The notes: generated from the sequence alone by a model not told the origin. A DNA stretch of 64,000 nt from Flavobacterium sp. PMTSA4 (GCF_032098525.1 NZ_CP134890.1:1302001-1366000); one strand, 5' to 3'. Positions 15,811 to 24,228 are shown, counted from the first letter of the stretch. Translations and numbers: made by a program.

Positions 15811-16056
15811 TCAAAAAAAATATAAAAAAACCGTAATAAGGGTGAACTAAAAAAAAATAAAAATAACTTGGTTTTTTATTTAAAATTTATAGTTTTGCCA
15901 AATCTACAGTTGACCCCAAATCATCTGTTTTCCTTTGTTTTTAAAAGAATTACTATTAGCTTTTTTTTTAGAATTATTGATGATTTATTTATCATTAATT
16001 AGAAAAAAAAGCGTTTTTAGGAATGTAATTCAACGACACTTATACGCCATTCAACC

Positions 16057-16078
16057 TCGATTATTTACCAATAATCGA
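16057..16078. promoter_or_regulatory. Perfect dyad upstream of the two-component cluster
   Basis: TCGATTATT - TACC - AATAATCGA is a 9-bp perfect inverted repeat 52 bp before the response regulator start. It may be an operator or an mRNA hairpin; it has no T tract. It differs from the LytTR repeats. Confidence 0.35.
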
Positions 16079-16129
16079 AATATAGTTATGTGTTAACTAG
16101 TTAAAAATATTTTTGTTTACAATCATTAA

Positions 16130-16573
16130 ATGCTTGACATGACAAACAAGACGCTTAAAATATTACTTATTGAAGACGACACAATTGAAGTTATGAAATT
16201 CAAAAGAGTTATTCAGTTATTGGAGGGAAATCACCAACTCTTAGAAGCAAAAAATGGCGAAACGGCTCTAACAATCTTAGCAGAACAAACTTGTAAACCT
16301 AACATTATTATTTTAGATTTAAACATGCCTAAAATGAATGGTATCGAATTTTTAAGCATTCTAAAAAATGATAAAATTTTAAAATACATACCCGTAGTCA
16401 TACTAACAACTTCGTCTAACGATAAAGACATTCAGGAATTATACAAAATAGGAATAGCAGGATATTTTGTAAAACCTCTGAAATATGAGGATTACGTCTT
16501 AAAAGTTAGAAAAGTTTTAGATTATTGGTGTACGAGTGAATTGCCAGTAGCATTAGCAAATAAAAGCATTTAA
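16130..16573 (+). CDS. Single-domain response regulator (CheY-like)
   Basis: A 147-residue receiver domain with no output domain. Acidic residues are in IEDD near the N-terminus, the phospho-acceptor is D63 in IIILDLNMPKMNG, the conserved Thr is in VVILTTSS and the conserved Lys in YFVKPLKYEDY. It acts as a phosphate shuttle or protein-interaction switch. It is the first gene of a four-gene cluster with a PAS kinase, an Hpt protein and a LytTR regulator, 20 bp before the kinase. An ATG at 16139 is an equally possible start (MTNKTLKILLIEDD). Confidence 0.9.
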   Translation: MLDMTNKTLKILLIEDDTIEVMKFKRVIQLLEGNHQLLEAKNGETALTILAEQTCKPNIIILDLNMPKMNGIEFLSILKNDKILKYIPVVILTTSSNDKDIQELYKIGIAGYFVKPLKYEDYVLKVRKVLDYWCTSELPVALANKSI

Positions 16574-16593
16574 AACAAATTTCAATCATATAC

Positions 16594-19338
16594 ATGCCCC
16601 ATTCAACTAGCATAAAAAACTCCATCAGTGACCTTAATTTAAATTTTAAGTTAGACAATTCTAACATAAACAACATTTTTCCATTCTATATTTTATTAGA
16701 TGAAAATTTAATGATCATAGAAGCAGGAAAAAGTATTTTAAAAATGTTACCCGACCTTCGATTAAATAAATCTTTTACCGAATATTTTTCTGTTATAAAA
16801 CCCTATAAAGATAAAATAGATGTTAATGATTTTGATTCTTTATGCAATCGATCGTTAGTGTTTTCACCAGTGGGAAAAAATAATTTAATATTGAGAGGTC
16901 AAATAGAAAAAAAAGAAAATTTTTTTATTTTTTTAGGCTCACCTTGGCTTACCTCATATGAAGAATTAAAAACAAACAATCTTGAAATTGAAGATTTTGC
17001 ATTTCATGATCCCATTCAGGATGTTCTTCAATTTTTCAATACTCAGAAAACAAATAATGAAGAATTAAAAAAATTAATCGAAACTGTTGACAAACAGAAT
17101 TTAAAACTAAAAATTGACCAAGAAGAACTTCAAAAACTCTCACTCGTGGCTAGTGCAAATAAAAATGGAGTTGTATTTACTAGTCCTCAGGGAGATATAT
17201 TTTGGCATAATGAATCATTTGCCAATTTAACAGGACTTTCTAGTGATGAAATTTTAGGCGTTTCATTGGTCGAGTTCGGTCGTAATAAACTTTTAAATAA
17301 AAGTGAAATTTGTAAAATGGTTGATGCTTTTTACAATGAAAATTCTTTTGATTTGCAGTTTGTTTACCACAACAAAATGGACGGTGACTTTTTTGTCAAG
17401 ATAACCGGGCAACCTATTTTTGATGATTATGGAGAAATTGTTCAATATTTCGCAATAATTGAGGACATCACTTGTATGAAAGACAAAGAAGAACAATTGC
17501 AAACATTGTCTTCAATTGCCGAAATAAATATCAATCCCGTTTCAATATTAGATAAAGACGGAATAATAGAATGGGTAAACATTAGTTTTTTAGAACTAAA
17601 TGAGTTCTCTTTAGATGAAGCAATAGGAAAAAAATCATTCACTCTTTTAAGTGGTTTAGAAACAGACCCAAAAACTGTCAATTACATTGAAGAACAAATT
17701 AAACACGGTTTACCTCTTCATTGTGAAATTGTAAATTACACTAAGTCTAAGAAAAAATATTGGGCAAGAATACAAGGTCAAGCAATACATGATCAGTATG
17801 GCAATGTAATAAAGTACTTTATCATTCAAGAAGATATTTCATTCGAAATTGAATATAATCAACAATTAATTGAATCTGAAAACAGACTCAACTCACTAAT
17901 AACTAACCTTCATTCAGGTATTCTCTTTGAAGGCATCAACCGTAAAATCCTTTTAGTAAACCCTGAATTTTGTTCACTATTTGGAATTGAAGCTGATCCT
18001 AATTTGTTGAAAGAACTTGATGCCGAATCAGTAAACATTGCCATTAAAGATTTCTTCAAAAAGCCTCAAGAATTTCTGTTACGCTCTCAAGAAATCATTA
18101 AAAATAAAGAAAATGTATATGGAGAAGTTATAGAATTGAATGATGGAAGAATAGTAGAACTTAATTATACGGTTATTTTAAATGGCGAAAAAATAGACGG
18201 ATATCTATGGAGTTATGAAGACATAACGTTCAAGATGAAGTACAGAGAAGGTCTAATTGCCGAAAAAGAAAAGTACAGTAATATAGTCGCAAACATGAAT
18301 ATGGGACTTTTAGAAGTTGATAATAATGATACTATTCAACTGGTTAATCAATCCTTCATAAACATGAGCGGTTTTGCTTATGAAGAACTTATAGGTAAAA
18401 AATCAACCGAACTATATCTAAATGAAAACGGCGATTTATTATTTAATGAAAAAGTGATTGACAGAGCAATAAACGCAACAAGCTCTTACGAAATTGTAGT
18501 ATCCAATAAAGCAGGCGAAAAAAAGTATTGGTTAGTAAGCAGTACTCCTAGTTATAATGTAAATGGAGAAATTATAGGTTCAATCGGAATCCATTTAGAC
18601 ATATCCGAACAAAAAAAGCTTGAATTACACAAAGAAAAATTGTTAAATAAATTAGAGATACAAAATAAGCAACTTAATGAGTATGCTCATATGGTGTCTC
18701 ATGATTTAAAAGCACCTCTTAGAAGTATACATGCTCTAATTACTTGGATAAAAGAAGATAATGACACAAAATTTAATGAAGACACATTAGAGTATTTTAA
18801 ACTTATCGAGGATAAAGTTGAAAAAATGGATAATTTAATTCAAGGAATTTTGACCTATTCAAAACTAGATTCAACCAATCAAATTAATGAAGATATAAAT
18901 CTAAATGAAGTAATAGAAAACATAATTGATATTATTCATCTTCCTTCAAATATTAGAATAATTATTGAAAACAAACTACCAATTTTAAGAACCGATAGTT
19001 TTAAAATACAACAACTATTTCAAAATATAATTAGTAATGCAGTTAGCTACAACGACAAAGAAAAAGGTTTAGTAAAAATATCTTTTTCAGAAACCGAAAA
19101 CAGTTATGTTTTTTCAATTGATGATAATGGACCTGGGATTGAAGAAAAATACCACGCCAAAATATTTGATCTTTTTCAATCATATTCAAATGATGAAAAA
19201 GCCTCTGGTATAGGACTTTCAATTGTAAAAAGAATAGTAAACTCCTTTAATGGAAAAGTATGGATAACTAGTAAAATGGGCGAAGGAACAACATTTTTTA
19301 TTAAACTACCTAAAAAATCATGCAACAGCCTAACATAG
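16594..19338 (+). CDS. Multi-PAS sensor histidine kinase
   Basis: A 914-residue kinase. The N-terminal 130 residues carry a divergent sensor segment, followed by a short coiled coil. Then come four PAS/PAC units (about residues 185-295, 305-420, 430-550 and 555-675; for example FANLTGLSSDEILG and FINMSGFAYEELIGK). HisKA has H703 in MVSHDLKAPLRS, and HATPase_c has NIISNAVSYND, DDNGPGIEEKY and ASGIGLSIVKRIV. No transmembrane segment is seen, so it is probably cytoplasmic and senses a small ligand, redox state or light through PAS. The 3' end overlaps the Hpt gene by 19 bp, indicating translational coupling. Confidence 0.93.
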   Translation: MPHSTSIKNSISDLNLNFKLDNSNINNIFPFYILLDENLMIIEAGKSILKMLPDLRLNKSFTEYFSVIKPYKDKIDVNDFDSLCNRSLVFSPVGKNNLILRGQIEKKENFFIFLGSPWLTSYEELKTNNLEIEDFAFHDPIQDVLQFFNTQKTNNEELKKLIETVDKQNLKLKIDQEELQKLSLVASANKNGVVFTSPQGDIFWHNESFANLTGLSSDEILGVSLVEFGRNKLLNKSEICKMVDAFYNENSFDLQFVYHNKMDGDFFVKITGQPIFDDYGEIVQYFAIIEDITCMKDKEEQLQTLSSIAEININPVSILDKDGIIEWVNISFLELNEFSLDEAIGKKSFTLLSGLETDPKTVNYIEEQIKHGLPLHCEIVNYTKSKKKYWARIQGQAIHDQYGNVIKYFIIQEDISFEIEYNQQLIESENRLNSLITNLHSGILFEGINRKILLVNPEFCSLFGIEADPNLLKELDAESVNIAIKDFFKKPQEFLLRSQEIIKNKENVYGEVIELNDGRIVELNYTVILNGEKIDGYLWSYEDITFKMKYREGLIAEKEKYSNIVANMNMGLLEVDNNDTIQLVNQSFINMSGFAYEELIGKKSTELYLNENGDLLFNEKVIDRAINATSSYEIVVSNKAGEKKYWLVSSTPSYNVNGEIIGSIGIHLDISEQKKLELHKEKLLNKLEIQNKQLNEYAHMVSHDLKAPLRSIHALITWIKEDNDTKFNEDTLEYFKLIEDKVEKMDNLIQGILTYSKLDSTNQINEDINLNEVIENIIDIIHLPSNIRIIIENKLPILRTDSFKIQQLFQNIISNAVSYNDKEKGLVKISFSETENSYVFSIDDNGPGIEEKYHAKIFDLFQSYSNDEKASGIGLSIVKRIVNSFNGKVWITSKMGEGTTFFIKLPKKSCNSLT

Positions 19339-19637
19339 AATACTTCGAAAAATTATCTCAAGGTGATGAAAAAATAAAAGAAAAATTTATTAAAGTATTA
19401 AAATATGAATTTCCAATCGAAACTGAAGAATATTTTCAAAACCTCCTTTCCAATAACTTGGAGACAACAGCTAATAGTGTTCATAAACTTAAACATAAAA
19501 TAGCAATTGTAGGGCTCGAAGATGACTACTACATGGCCGATAAGTATGAAGAATATCTGAAAAAAGGCAAAACAAAATATAAAGAATCCTTTGAAGCTAC
19601 ACTGAAGACAATTAATCAGTTTATTTCAAAAATATAA
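19320..19637 (+). CDS. Histidine phosphotransfer (Hpt) protein
   Basis: A 105-residue, mostly helical protein with the motif SVHKLKHKIAIVGL. H55 fits the phospho-accepting His of the Hpt HxLKG motif, with H59 where G is usual. Hpt proteins carry phosphate between a kinase/receiver and a second response regulator. The start overlaps the kinase gene by 19 bp in another frame, and the LytTR regulator follows 9 bp later, so the cluster encodes all parts of a phosphorelay. The call rests on the motif, size and context. Confidence 0.8.
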   Translation: MQQPNIEYFEKLSQGDEKIKEKFIKVLKYEFPIETEEYFQNLLSNNLETTANSVHKLKHKIAIVGLEDDYYMADKYEEYLKKGKTKYKESFEATLKTINQFISKI

Positions 19638-19646
19638 AATCAAATT

Positions 19647-20348
19647 ATGAATTGCATAATTATTGATGATGAGATGATGGCGCGTTCTATCATCAGTCAA
19701 ATGATCACAACAAGAACTCAAATAACTATTTTAAATGAATTCGACAATCCTATTGAAGCAATAAAGTTTCTCAATAAAAATGAAGTCGACGTAATTTTTC
19801 TAGACATTCATATGCCTGGTTTTACAGGTTTCGATTTTATTGATACATTAAAAATCAAACCAAAAATAATTCTTTTCACAAACGACCAAAAATATGCAAT
19901 CAATGCTTTTGAATATGATTGTATAATAGATTATTTAGTAAAACCACTAGTTGTAGAGCGCTTCGATAAAGCTATGCAAAAATTATATTGGCGTTCAGAT
20001 GCAGAATTCCCTAGATATGTACCTGAAGATTCCTCTAATGAATTTTATGTTAATATTTCAAATCGTTTAATAAAAATTGATATACCAAAGATTTTGCTTA
20101 TTAAAGCAAAAGGAGATTATATAACAATTAAAACAGAAACAAACATCTATACAGTGCATACCACCCTAAAAAAGATTGAAGACAGACTACCTTTAAACCT
20201 ATTTCTAAAAGTACACCGTTCTTATATTATTAACATTAAAAAAATAATAGACATTGAGGACGGTAGTATTTTGATTGGAAAAGATGTTATTCCAATCAGT
20301 AGAGCAAACAAACCAGAATTAATGAAAAGACTAAATCTTATAAAATAA
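19647..20348 (+). CDS. LytTR-family response regulator
   Basis: A 233-residue regulator. The receiver domain (about residues 1-120) has IIDDE at the start, D53 in VIFLDIHMPGF and K in DYLVKPL. The LytTR DNA-binding domain (about 135-233) shows KGDYITIKTETNIYTVHTTL, FLKVHRSYIINI and ISRANKPELMKRL. It should bind DNA as the output of the upstream kinase and Hpt protein. LytTR proteins bind pairs of 9-bp direct repeats, and such repeats at 21-bp spacing precede the two related genes on either side of the cluster (15760-15810 and 20458-20508). Confidence 0.94.
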   Translation: MNCIIIDDEMMARSIISQMITTRTQITILNEFDNPIEAIKFLNKNEVDVIFLDIHMPGFTGFDFIDTLKIKPKIILFTNDQKYAINAFEYDCIIDYLVKPLVVERFDKAMQKLYWRSDAEFPRYVPEDSSNEFYVNISNRLIKIDIPKILLIKAKGDYITIKTETNIYTVHTTLKKIEDRLPLNLFLKVHRSYIINIKKIIDIEDGSILIGKDVIPISRANKPELMKRLNLIK

Positions 20349-20457
20349 TAAAAGCATAAATTTACAGAACATTTATGCGATTATTCTTTTACTAATATAT
20401 GCATTACTATTAAGAAAATTGAGTTGATATATTAATATTTAGCTAAAAAAAAATCAA

Positions 20458-20508
20458 TTCATCTACGCATTAAAACCGTTGGTCTACAGTATAACTCTTT
20501 TCGTCTTT
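20458..20508 (+). promoter_or_regulatory. Three direct repeats at 21-bp spacing, second candidate LytTR operator
   Basis: TTCATCTAC (20458-20466), TTGGTCTAC (20479-20487) and TTCGTCTTT (20500-20508) are exactly 21 bp apart and match the array at 15760-15810 (consensus TTCRTCTAY). It lies 110 bp after the LytTR gene and 80 bp before the decayed paralogue. Nothing else is evident in 20349-20587 except the promoter element. Confidence 0.7.
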
Positions 20509-20536
20509 ACTTAAAAAAGAGTATGATTTAAAAGTA

Positions 20537-20544
20537 GATTTTTG
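20537..20544 (+). promoter_or_regulatory. Probable -7 element (GATTTTTG)
   Basis: The TTTG ends 36 bp after the proximal repeat, exactly as in the intact paralogue at 15724. It departs from TAnnTTTG at the first two positions (TAGATTTTTG has the TA two bases too early). Confidence 0.4.
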
Positions 20545-20587
20545 TTACAGAGTTTAAAATAAATTTAGTAACAAAAATGTAACAATC

Positions 20588-21173
20588 ATGAAAAAAATTA
20601 CTTTAGTATCACAAACCAAATGGATTCTTTTATCTGCAATTTTGTTTTCATTTCTATCTCAAGCTAAAACAGTACTCCCTATTGAAACCAATCGTATTTG
20701 GCTTAATGTTACTGGTGCACAAGGTGCATTTTCACAGACACTATACGGATATCGTACAGGTGCTATCGATGGGTTTGATGAAGGAGTTGACGAGGCATTT
20801 TTTTATGATGGTGCTATTGCACTAGCATCACTACTTGGAGATGTTCGTTATGTTATACAATTTAAAGGACTCTCATTTTCAATTGAGGATGTTTGTACCA
20901 TTAAGTTTTTCTGCAACAAACAGTGGCACATATACATTTGCAATAGGTCATTTTGATTGTTTTTTTCAAATCAAAATTTTGCAGTTTATTTGTTTGATTC
21001 GCTAACAAACAAATACACCTATTTAAAAAACTTTAAATTATACTTTTGATTTTAGCGCAGATAGATTTGATAATCGATTTCAAATGAGTTATGGTTATAC
21101 TTCTTCTCTTATCACTTCAAATAATTCTTTAGTAAAATTAACCTTGATGTGCATAGAGAAAACTACAAAGTAA
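20588..21173 (+). pseudogene. Decayed paralogue of the T9SS-exported protein
   Basis: The intact 5' part (to 20956) encodes a signal peptide, then IETNRIWLNVTGAQGAFSQT and DGAIALASLLGDVRYVIQ, which align with IEKKRFWLNAIGNNGAFSQT and DGSIALASMIEDTPYAIQ of the protein encoded at 13665-15668. The similarity continues in other frames: PLSFSATNSGTYTFAIGHFD (from 20898), then NQNFAVYLFDSLTNKYTYLK (from 20969), then DFSADRFDNRFQMSYGY (from 21048). Three frameshifts are therefore needed, near 20885-20898, 20955-20969 and 21030-21048. The paralogue's N-terminal region and the sorting domain are absent. It keeps the same operator layout upstream. Confidence 0.8.
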
Positions 21174-21204
21174 ATATTCTTCAACAATTAACATTTCAAA
21201 TAAA

Positions 21205-21639
21205 ATGAATAGACAATTAACACCCTATGAATTTTCTAATAGTATTGGTTATGTTTTCAAGGAATATATTTTTCTAACTATTAACGACGAACTATACCGA
21301 TTTAAAATTGACAGGATAAAAAATATTTCTTTCAAAAAAAATAGATGTTTGATTCTTAATTATCTAATTTTTGCTGTTTCACTAACCATTATTGCTTTTT
21401 GCTATAAATTAGATAATCACTTATTTGCCGCTAAAATATCTGGTTTTATTTTCTCATTAATATGTTTTATTTATGCATTCATGAGAAAAACATACCTATA
21501 TAAAATTCATGTAATCACATTTGATCTCAATCTAACTACTATCATTATTGACGAAAAAATTAAAGACCAAGTGACAGAATTCATTTCAATAATCCAAAAG
21601 AAATTAATTGACAATAATCAGTTTTTAAAGGCTGGATAA
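21205..21639 (+). CDS. Small membrane protein of unknown function
   Basis: A 144-residue protein with two adjacent transmembrane segments (about residues 47-64 and 68-86) between a soluble N-terminal region that may be a PH-like beta domain (FLTINDELYRFKIDRIKNISF) and a C-terminal region of about 50 residues (IHVITFDLNLTTIIIDEKIKDQ). I recognise no family. It lies just after the pseudogene, on the same strand, with no obvious promoter or terminator of its own. Confidence 0.55.
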   Translation: MNRQLTPYEFSNSIGYVFKEYIFLTINDELYRFKIDRIKNISFKKNRCLILNYLIFAVSLTIIAFCYKLDNHLFAAKISGFIFSLICFIYAFMRKTYLYKIHVITFDLNLTTIIIDEKIKDQVTEFISIIQKKLIDNNQFLKAG

Positions 21640-21763
21640 ATCAAGAAAGATATTTTAAGTTGATAGGGATTTTCTGTCTATTAAAAACATTATAATATAT
21701 TTATAAACCAGCCTTGCGAAGCCTCCTGCCTTCGCTTTATCATTAATTAATTAATTCCGAAAC

Positions 21764-21788
21764 AAAAAAACCTCCCTTTACAGGAGGT
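21764..21788 (-). terminator. Terminator of the XRE regulator gene
   Basis: Reading leftward, GACCTCC - TGTAAAG - GGAGGT is followed by seven T. It lies about 34 bp past the stop codon of the regulator at 21822. Confidence 0.7.
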
Positions 21789-21821
21789 CATCTCGGGTTA
21801 ACCCTTTCATTAAATTTAGGG

Positions 21822-22208
21822 TCATTTATTGAGTAGCTTTTCTAAATAGGCAACTTTCTCTTTTTCGGCTTCAACTAATCGCTCATACAATTCAACAACT
21901 TTGTCTAGAGGATTAAAAGTGCAATTATGATTTAGAAAATTGCTTCCTTGGCTACTGTCATTAAATGTATTAAAAAAGTTTATAGCGGCTTCTTCCGAAA
22001 AACTTTTAATTGCCTCTGATGTTACTCCTAATTCTTTAGCAATTAGCTGTAATTTTTCTTCGTCTACAGTTTCACTTCCTTCGATATTAGAAATCGTTTG
22101 TTGGCTAACACCTATTGCCATGGCAAGTGCTTCTTGCTTCATGCCTCTTAACTCTCGTATGCGGCTAATGTTGCGGCCAATGTGTTTAGGTTTGGTTGTA
22201 GTATTCAT
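21822..22208 (-). CDS. XRE-family transcriptional regulator
   Basis: A 128-residue protein with an HTH_XRE domain at about residues 14-66 (NISRIRELRGMKQEALAMAI, GVSQQTISNIEGSETV). The C-terminal half ends in an amphipathic helix (DKVVELYERLVEAEKEKVAYLEKLLNK) likely to form a dimer. It faces three plus-strand genes (22369-24031) across a 160-bp gap that contains repeated GGTAC-type dyads, the usual layout of a repressor with its target operon. Similar proteins occur widely in Bacteroidota mobile and accessory regions. Confidence 0.9.
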   Translation of the reverse strand: MNTTTKPKHIGRNISRIRELRGMKQEALAMAIGVSQQTISNIEGSETVDEEKLQLIAKELGVTSEAIKSFSEEAAINFFNTFNDSSQGSNFLNHNCTFNPLDKVVELYERLVEAEKEKVAYLEKLLNK

Positions 22209-22299
22209 ATTTCAAATATATAAAATCTTTTAGTATAATAACTATGCAATTTAGGAAAATAAGTTGTCAAATCGGGAAAGTAAAACACAATCCCGTTTT

Positions 22300-22330
22300 G
22301 GTACGATACCATTCAATTTAGTACAGTACC
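22300..22330. promoter_or_regulatory. Paired GGTAC dyads, candidate operator
   Basis: The near-palindrome GGTACGATACC (22300-22310) and the related GTACAGTACC (22321-22330) are 21 bp apart between the XRE gene and the three-gene operon. A second dyad CGGGA/TCCCG (22273-22295) and the palindrome GTCATGAC (22331-22338) flank them. Binding by the XRE protein is inferred from position. Confidence 0.45.
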
Positions 22331-22368
22331 GTCATGACGCATAGTAACTTGCTTCAAAATCAAACGCT

Positions 22369-23232
22369 ATGAACACCATCAACGCACCACAACCCGAAAC
22401 CCAACTAGTAATTGACCACATTCTAAAAGCAGTGGCACCATGCACCATTTTTCTATTAGGCTATCAAAAAAAACAAATAGAAATCAAAAGTGTTTTAAGT
22501 GAGGACTTCATTTCAACAGCAGCAACCCATCACTTTTACCTGTTGGTGTTTGCAAACAAAACGAGTTTAGGGCAAGGCACCAACATCGCCAATGCCATAG
22601 CCGAGAAATCAAACAAATCAATTACCGCAACAATCCTGCTACACAAACTAACCGATATTGCAACCAAGCAAAACCACCAACAGCGATTTTTCGGTTCCGT
22701 CCTGCGCTCATCCCAACGCCTGCATTTTGACAAAGCAATCATTCCATTCAGTCCGAACAACAACCTACCTGAAAGAAACCACGAAGCCACCATTTCCTAT
22801 TGGCACAAATGCGTAGCCGTGGCTCAGTTCAATAGCAATGCTGCCGCTTCCAGTCCTGAACTCGATGTAGAACTTTGTAAAGTTGCATTACTCCACACAG
22901 CTACCGTTCAAATAGCATTGGGCTTACTCCGTGTAATGTTAGAATACACCCCAAACGACTGCAGTCTCAACCACCTGCTACAACTATGCGGTCTATTCAC
23001 AAACTTACCAGAAGCACTCTTTTTTCACCAAAACCCAACCAACATAAAACGATACAAAATGCTCTGCGCTCCCGCTTCCATGCTCAACCATTGGACAAAA
23101 TTAAACGCCAGTGAACAAGATTATCTCCATGTACTCAACAGCTGTCAGGAGTTTTTAAAACAAGCCGAACTACTAGTGCAAAACCATTTCCAACAAATAA
23201 ATAATAACAATACTAAATCCTTAATATCATGA
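22369..23232 (+). CDS. Possible nucleotidyltransferase-like/HEPN protein
   Basis: A 287-residue protein. Residues 20-130 look like an alpha/beta domain (CTIFLLGYQKKQIE, FYLLVFANK, ITATILLHKL) similar in outline to the nucleotidyltransferase-like half of Bacteroidota HEPN proteins. Residues 150-280 are all helical (LCKVALLHTATVQIALGLLR, CSLNHLLQLCGLF), as in HEPN domains. The RNase RxxxxH motif of toxin HEPNs is not evident, so activity is doubtful. It overlaps the next gene by 4 bp and faces an XRE regulator. The assignment is tentative. Confidence 0.5.
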   Translation: MNTINAPQPETQLVIDHILKAVAPCTIFLLGYQKKQIEIKSVLSEDFISTAATHHFYLLVFANKTSLGQGTNIANAIAEKSNKSITATILLHKLTDIATKQNHQQRFFGSVLRSSQRLHFDKAIIPFSPNNNLPERNHEATISYWHKCVAVAQFNSNAAASSPELDVELCKVALLHTATVQIALGLLRVMLEYTPNDCSLNHLLQLCGLFTNLPEALFFHQNPTNIKRYKMLCAPASMLNHWTKLNASEQDYLHVLNSCQEFLKQAELLVQNHFQQINNNNTKSLIS

Positions 23233-23639
23233 ACAACATCATCCTTCCACCAAACCTTCGTGAACAATTACAAAACCGCTTCATACTACTCAATTCGGTA
23301 AATGCAGCAAAGAAAAGAGATACCATCGAGCTGAATCTTTCGGGCTACTCCGATGTCATGTACCTAATTGCCGATATTGTCAAAGTATCCATTCTGGCAT
23401 TAGACGGAGATCATAGCTACGAGCGCATTCCCGAACCAGTAATCAACATCTGCGGTGTCTTAGGCATCATCCTCGATTTAATTCCCTACGAAGAAGCCGA
23501 TATACTCGATGCGCTCCGTCAAGCCGTTTTAATCCCATCAGAGGAAGAAGAAAAAGCACAAACAAGTGAAAGCCTTGTAATAGAAAACTATTTCCTAACA
23601 CCACCTTCATCCTTAATCGATAATGAAGAACCAAACTAA
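23229..23639 (+). CDS. Small helical protein, paralogue A
   Basis: A 136-residue acidic protein of unknown function. The core LNLSGYSDVMYLIADIVKVS and ADILDALRQAVL aligns with FSGYTNLIGTVSDLMKCCS and AEFLDEARQIL in the next gene, so the two are a tandem duplication. No signal peptide or membrane segment. It overlaps the upstream gene by 4 bp (ATGA) and is followed 11 bp later by its paralogue, so the three genes are one transcription unit. Confidence 0.6.
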   Translation: MNNIILPPNLREQLQNRFILLNSVNAAKKRDTIELNLSGYSDVMYLIADIVKVSILALDGDHSYERIPEPVINICGVLGIILDLIPYEEADILDALRQAVLIPSEEEEKAQTSESLVIENYFLTPPSSLIDNEEPN

Positions 23640-23650
23640 AAATCAAAAAA

Positions 23651-24031
23651 ATGAAAAATCAAATAGAACAATTGCAACATCAGGCCGAAATACTGATGAA
23701 AACATTAAAAGAGCATCCTCAAAAAGAAGCAACCTGGCAAGTAACAGTCAACTTCTCAGGTTATACCAACCTTATCGGCACAGTATCCGACCTGATGAAA
23801 TGTTGCTCTTTGCTACTCTTAACAGAAGAAACAAGCATATCACCACTAGTATCCAATCCCACTATTGACCTGGCCAACATACTGGAACTAGCAGTGCAGT
23901 TACTCCCAAATCCCGAAGCCGAGTTCCTCGATGAAGCACGTCAAATTCTAAGTCAAAACAACATAGAAATCGAAGAAAATCATTTCGATTTTAATTACAG
24001 CACCATCAAAATTATTCCACAGGAAAAATAA
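23651..24031 (+). CDS. Small helical protein, paralogue B
   Basis: A 126-residue protein that starts MKNQIEQLQHQAEILMKTL (probable coiled coil) and then follows paralogue A: VNFSGYTNLIGTVSDLMKCC, then PTIDLANILELAVQLLPN, then AEFLDEARQIL. Function is unknown. The pair may form a heteromeric complex, which is inference from duplication and adjacency. A plus-strand terminator lies 200 bp downstream. Confidence 0.6.
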   Translation: MKNQIEQLQHQAEILMKTLKEHPQKEATWQVTVNFSGYTNLIGTVSDLMKCCSLLLLTEETSISPLVSNPTIDLANILELAVQLLPNPEAEFLDEARQILSQNNIEIEENHFDFNYSTIKIIPQEK

Positions 24032-24053
24032 CCAAATTAGCCCAAATAGATAC

Positions 24054-24180
24054 TGTATAGTTAGTGTATAGGAACTCCCTATCTAATGTATGAAGAGTGT
24101 ATGAAAAACGAACACCAAATTCTAGTCCATAGCTACTCCATAGGAACTCCCTATTTAGTTCATATTGAGTTCATGAAAAA
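24054..24180. repeat. Two diverged copies of a GGAACTCCCTAT-centred unit
   Basis: GGAACTCCCTAT occurs at 24071-24082 and 24143-24154 (72 bp apart), each within a unit of about 57 bp that ends ATGAAAAA. In each unit the centre is flanked by paired short direct repeats: TGTATAG/TGTATAG and TGTATGA/TGTATGA in the first, CCATAG/CCATAG and GTTCAT/GTTCAT in the second. The pairs agree inside a unit but differ between units. With the terminator it accounts for the 24032-24268 gap. Confidence 0.6.
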
Positions 24181-24228
24181 TGCATTATGTCAAATAGAAA
24201 AATAACCGTTAATCATTGCCTCTTTAAG

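Noticed and set aside
23623..23868. Open frame overlapping paralogue B in another frame
   Set aside because: The paralogue alignment shows which frame is real; the other is a shadow.
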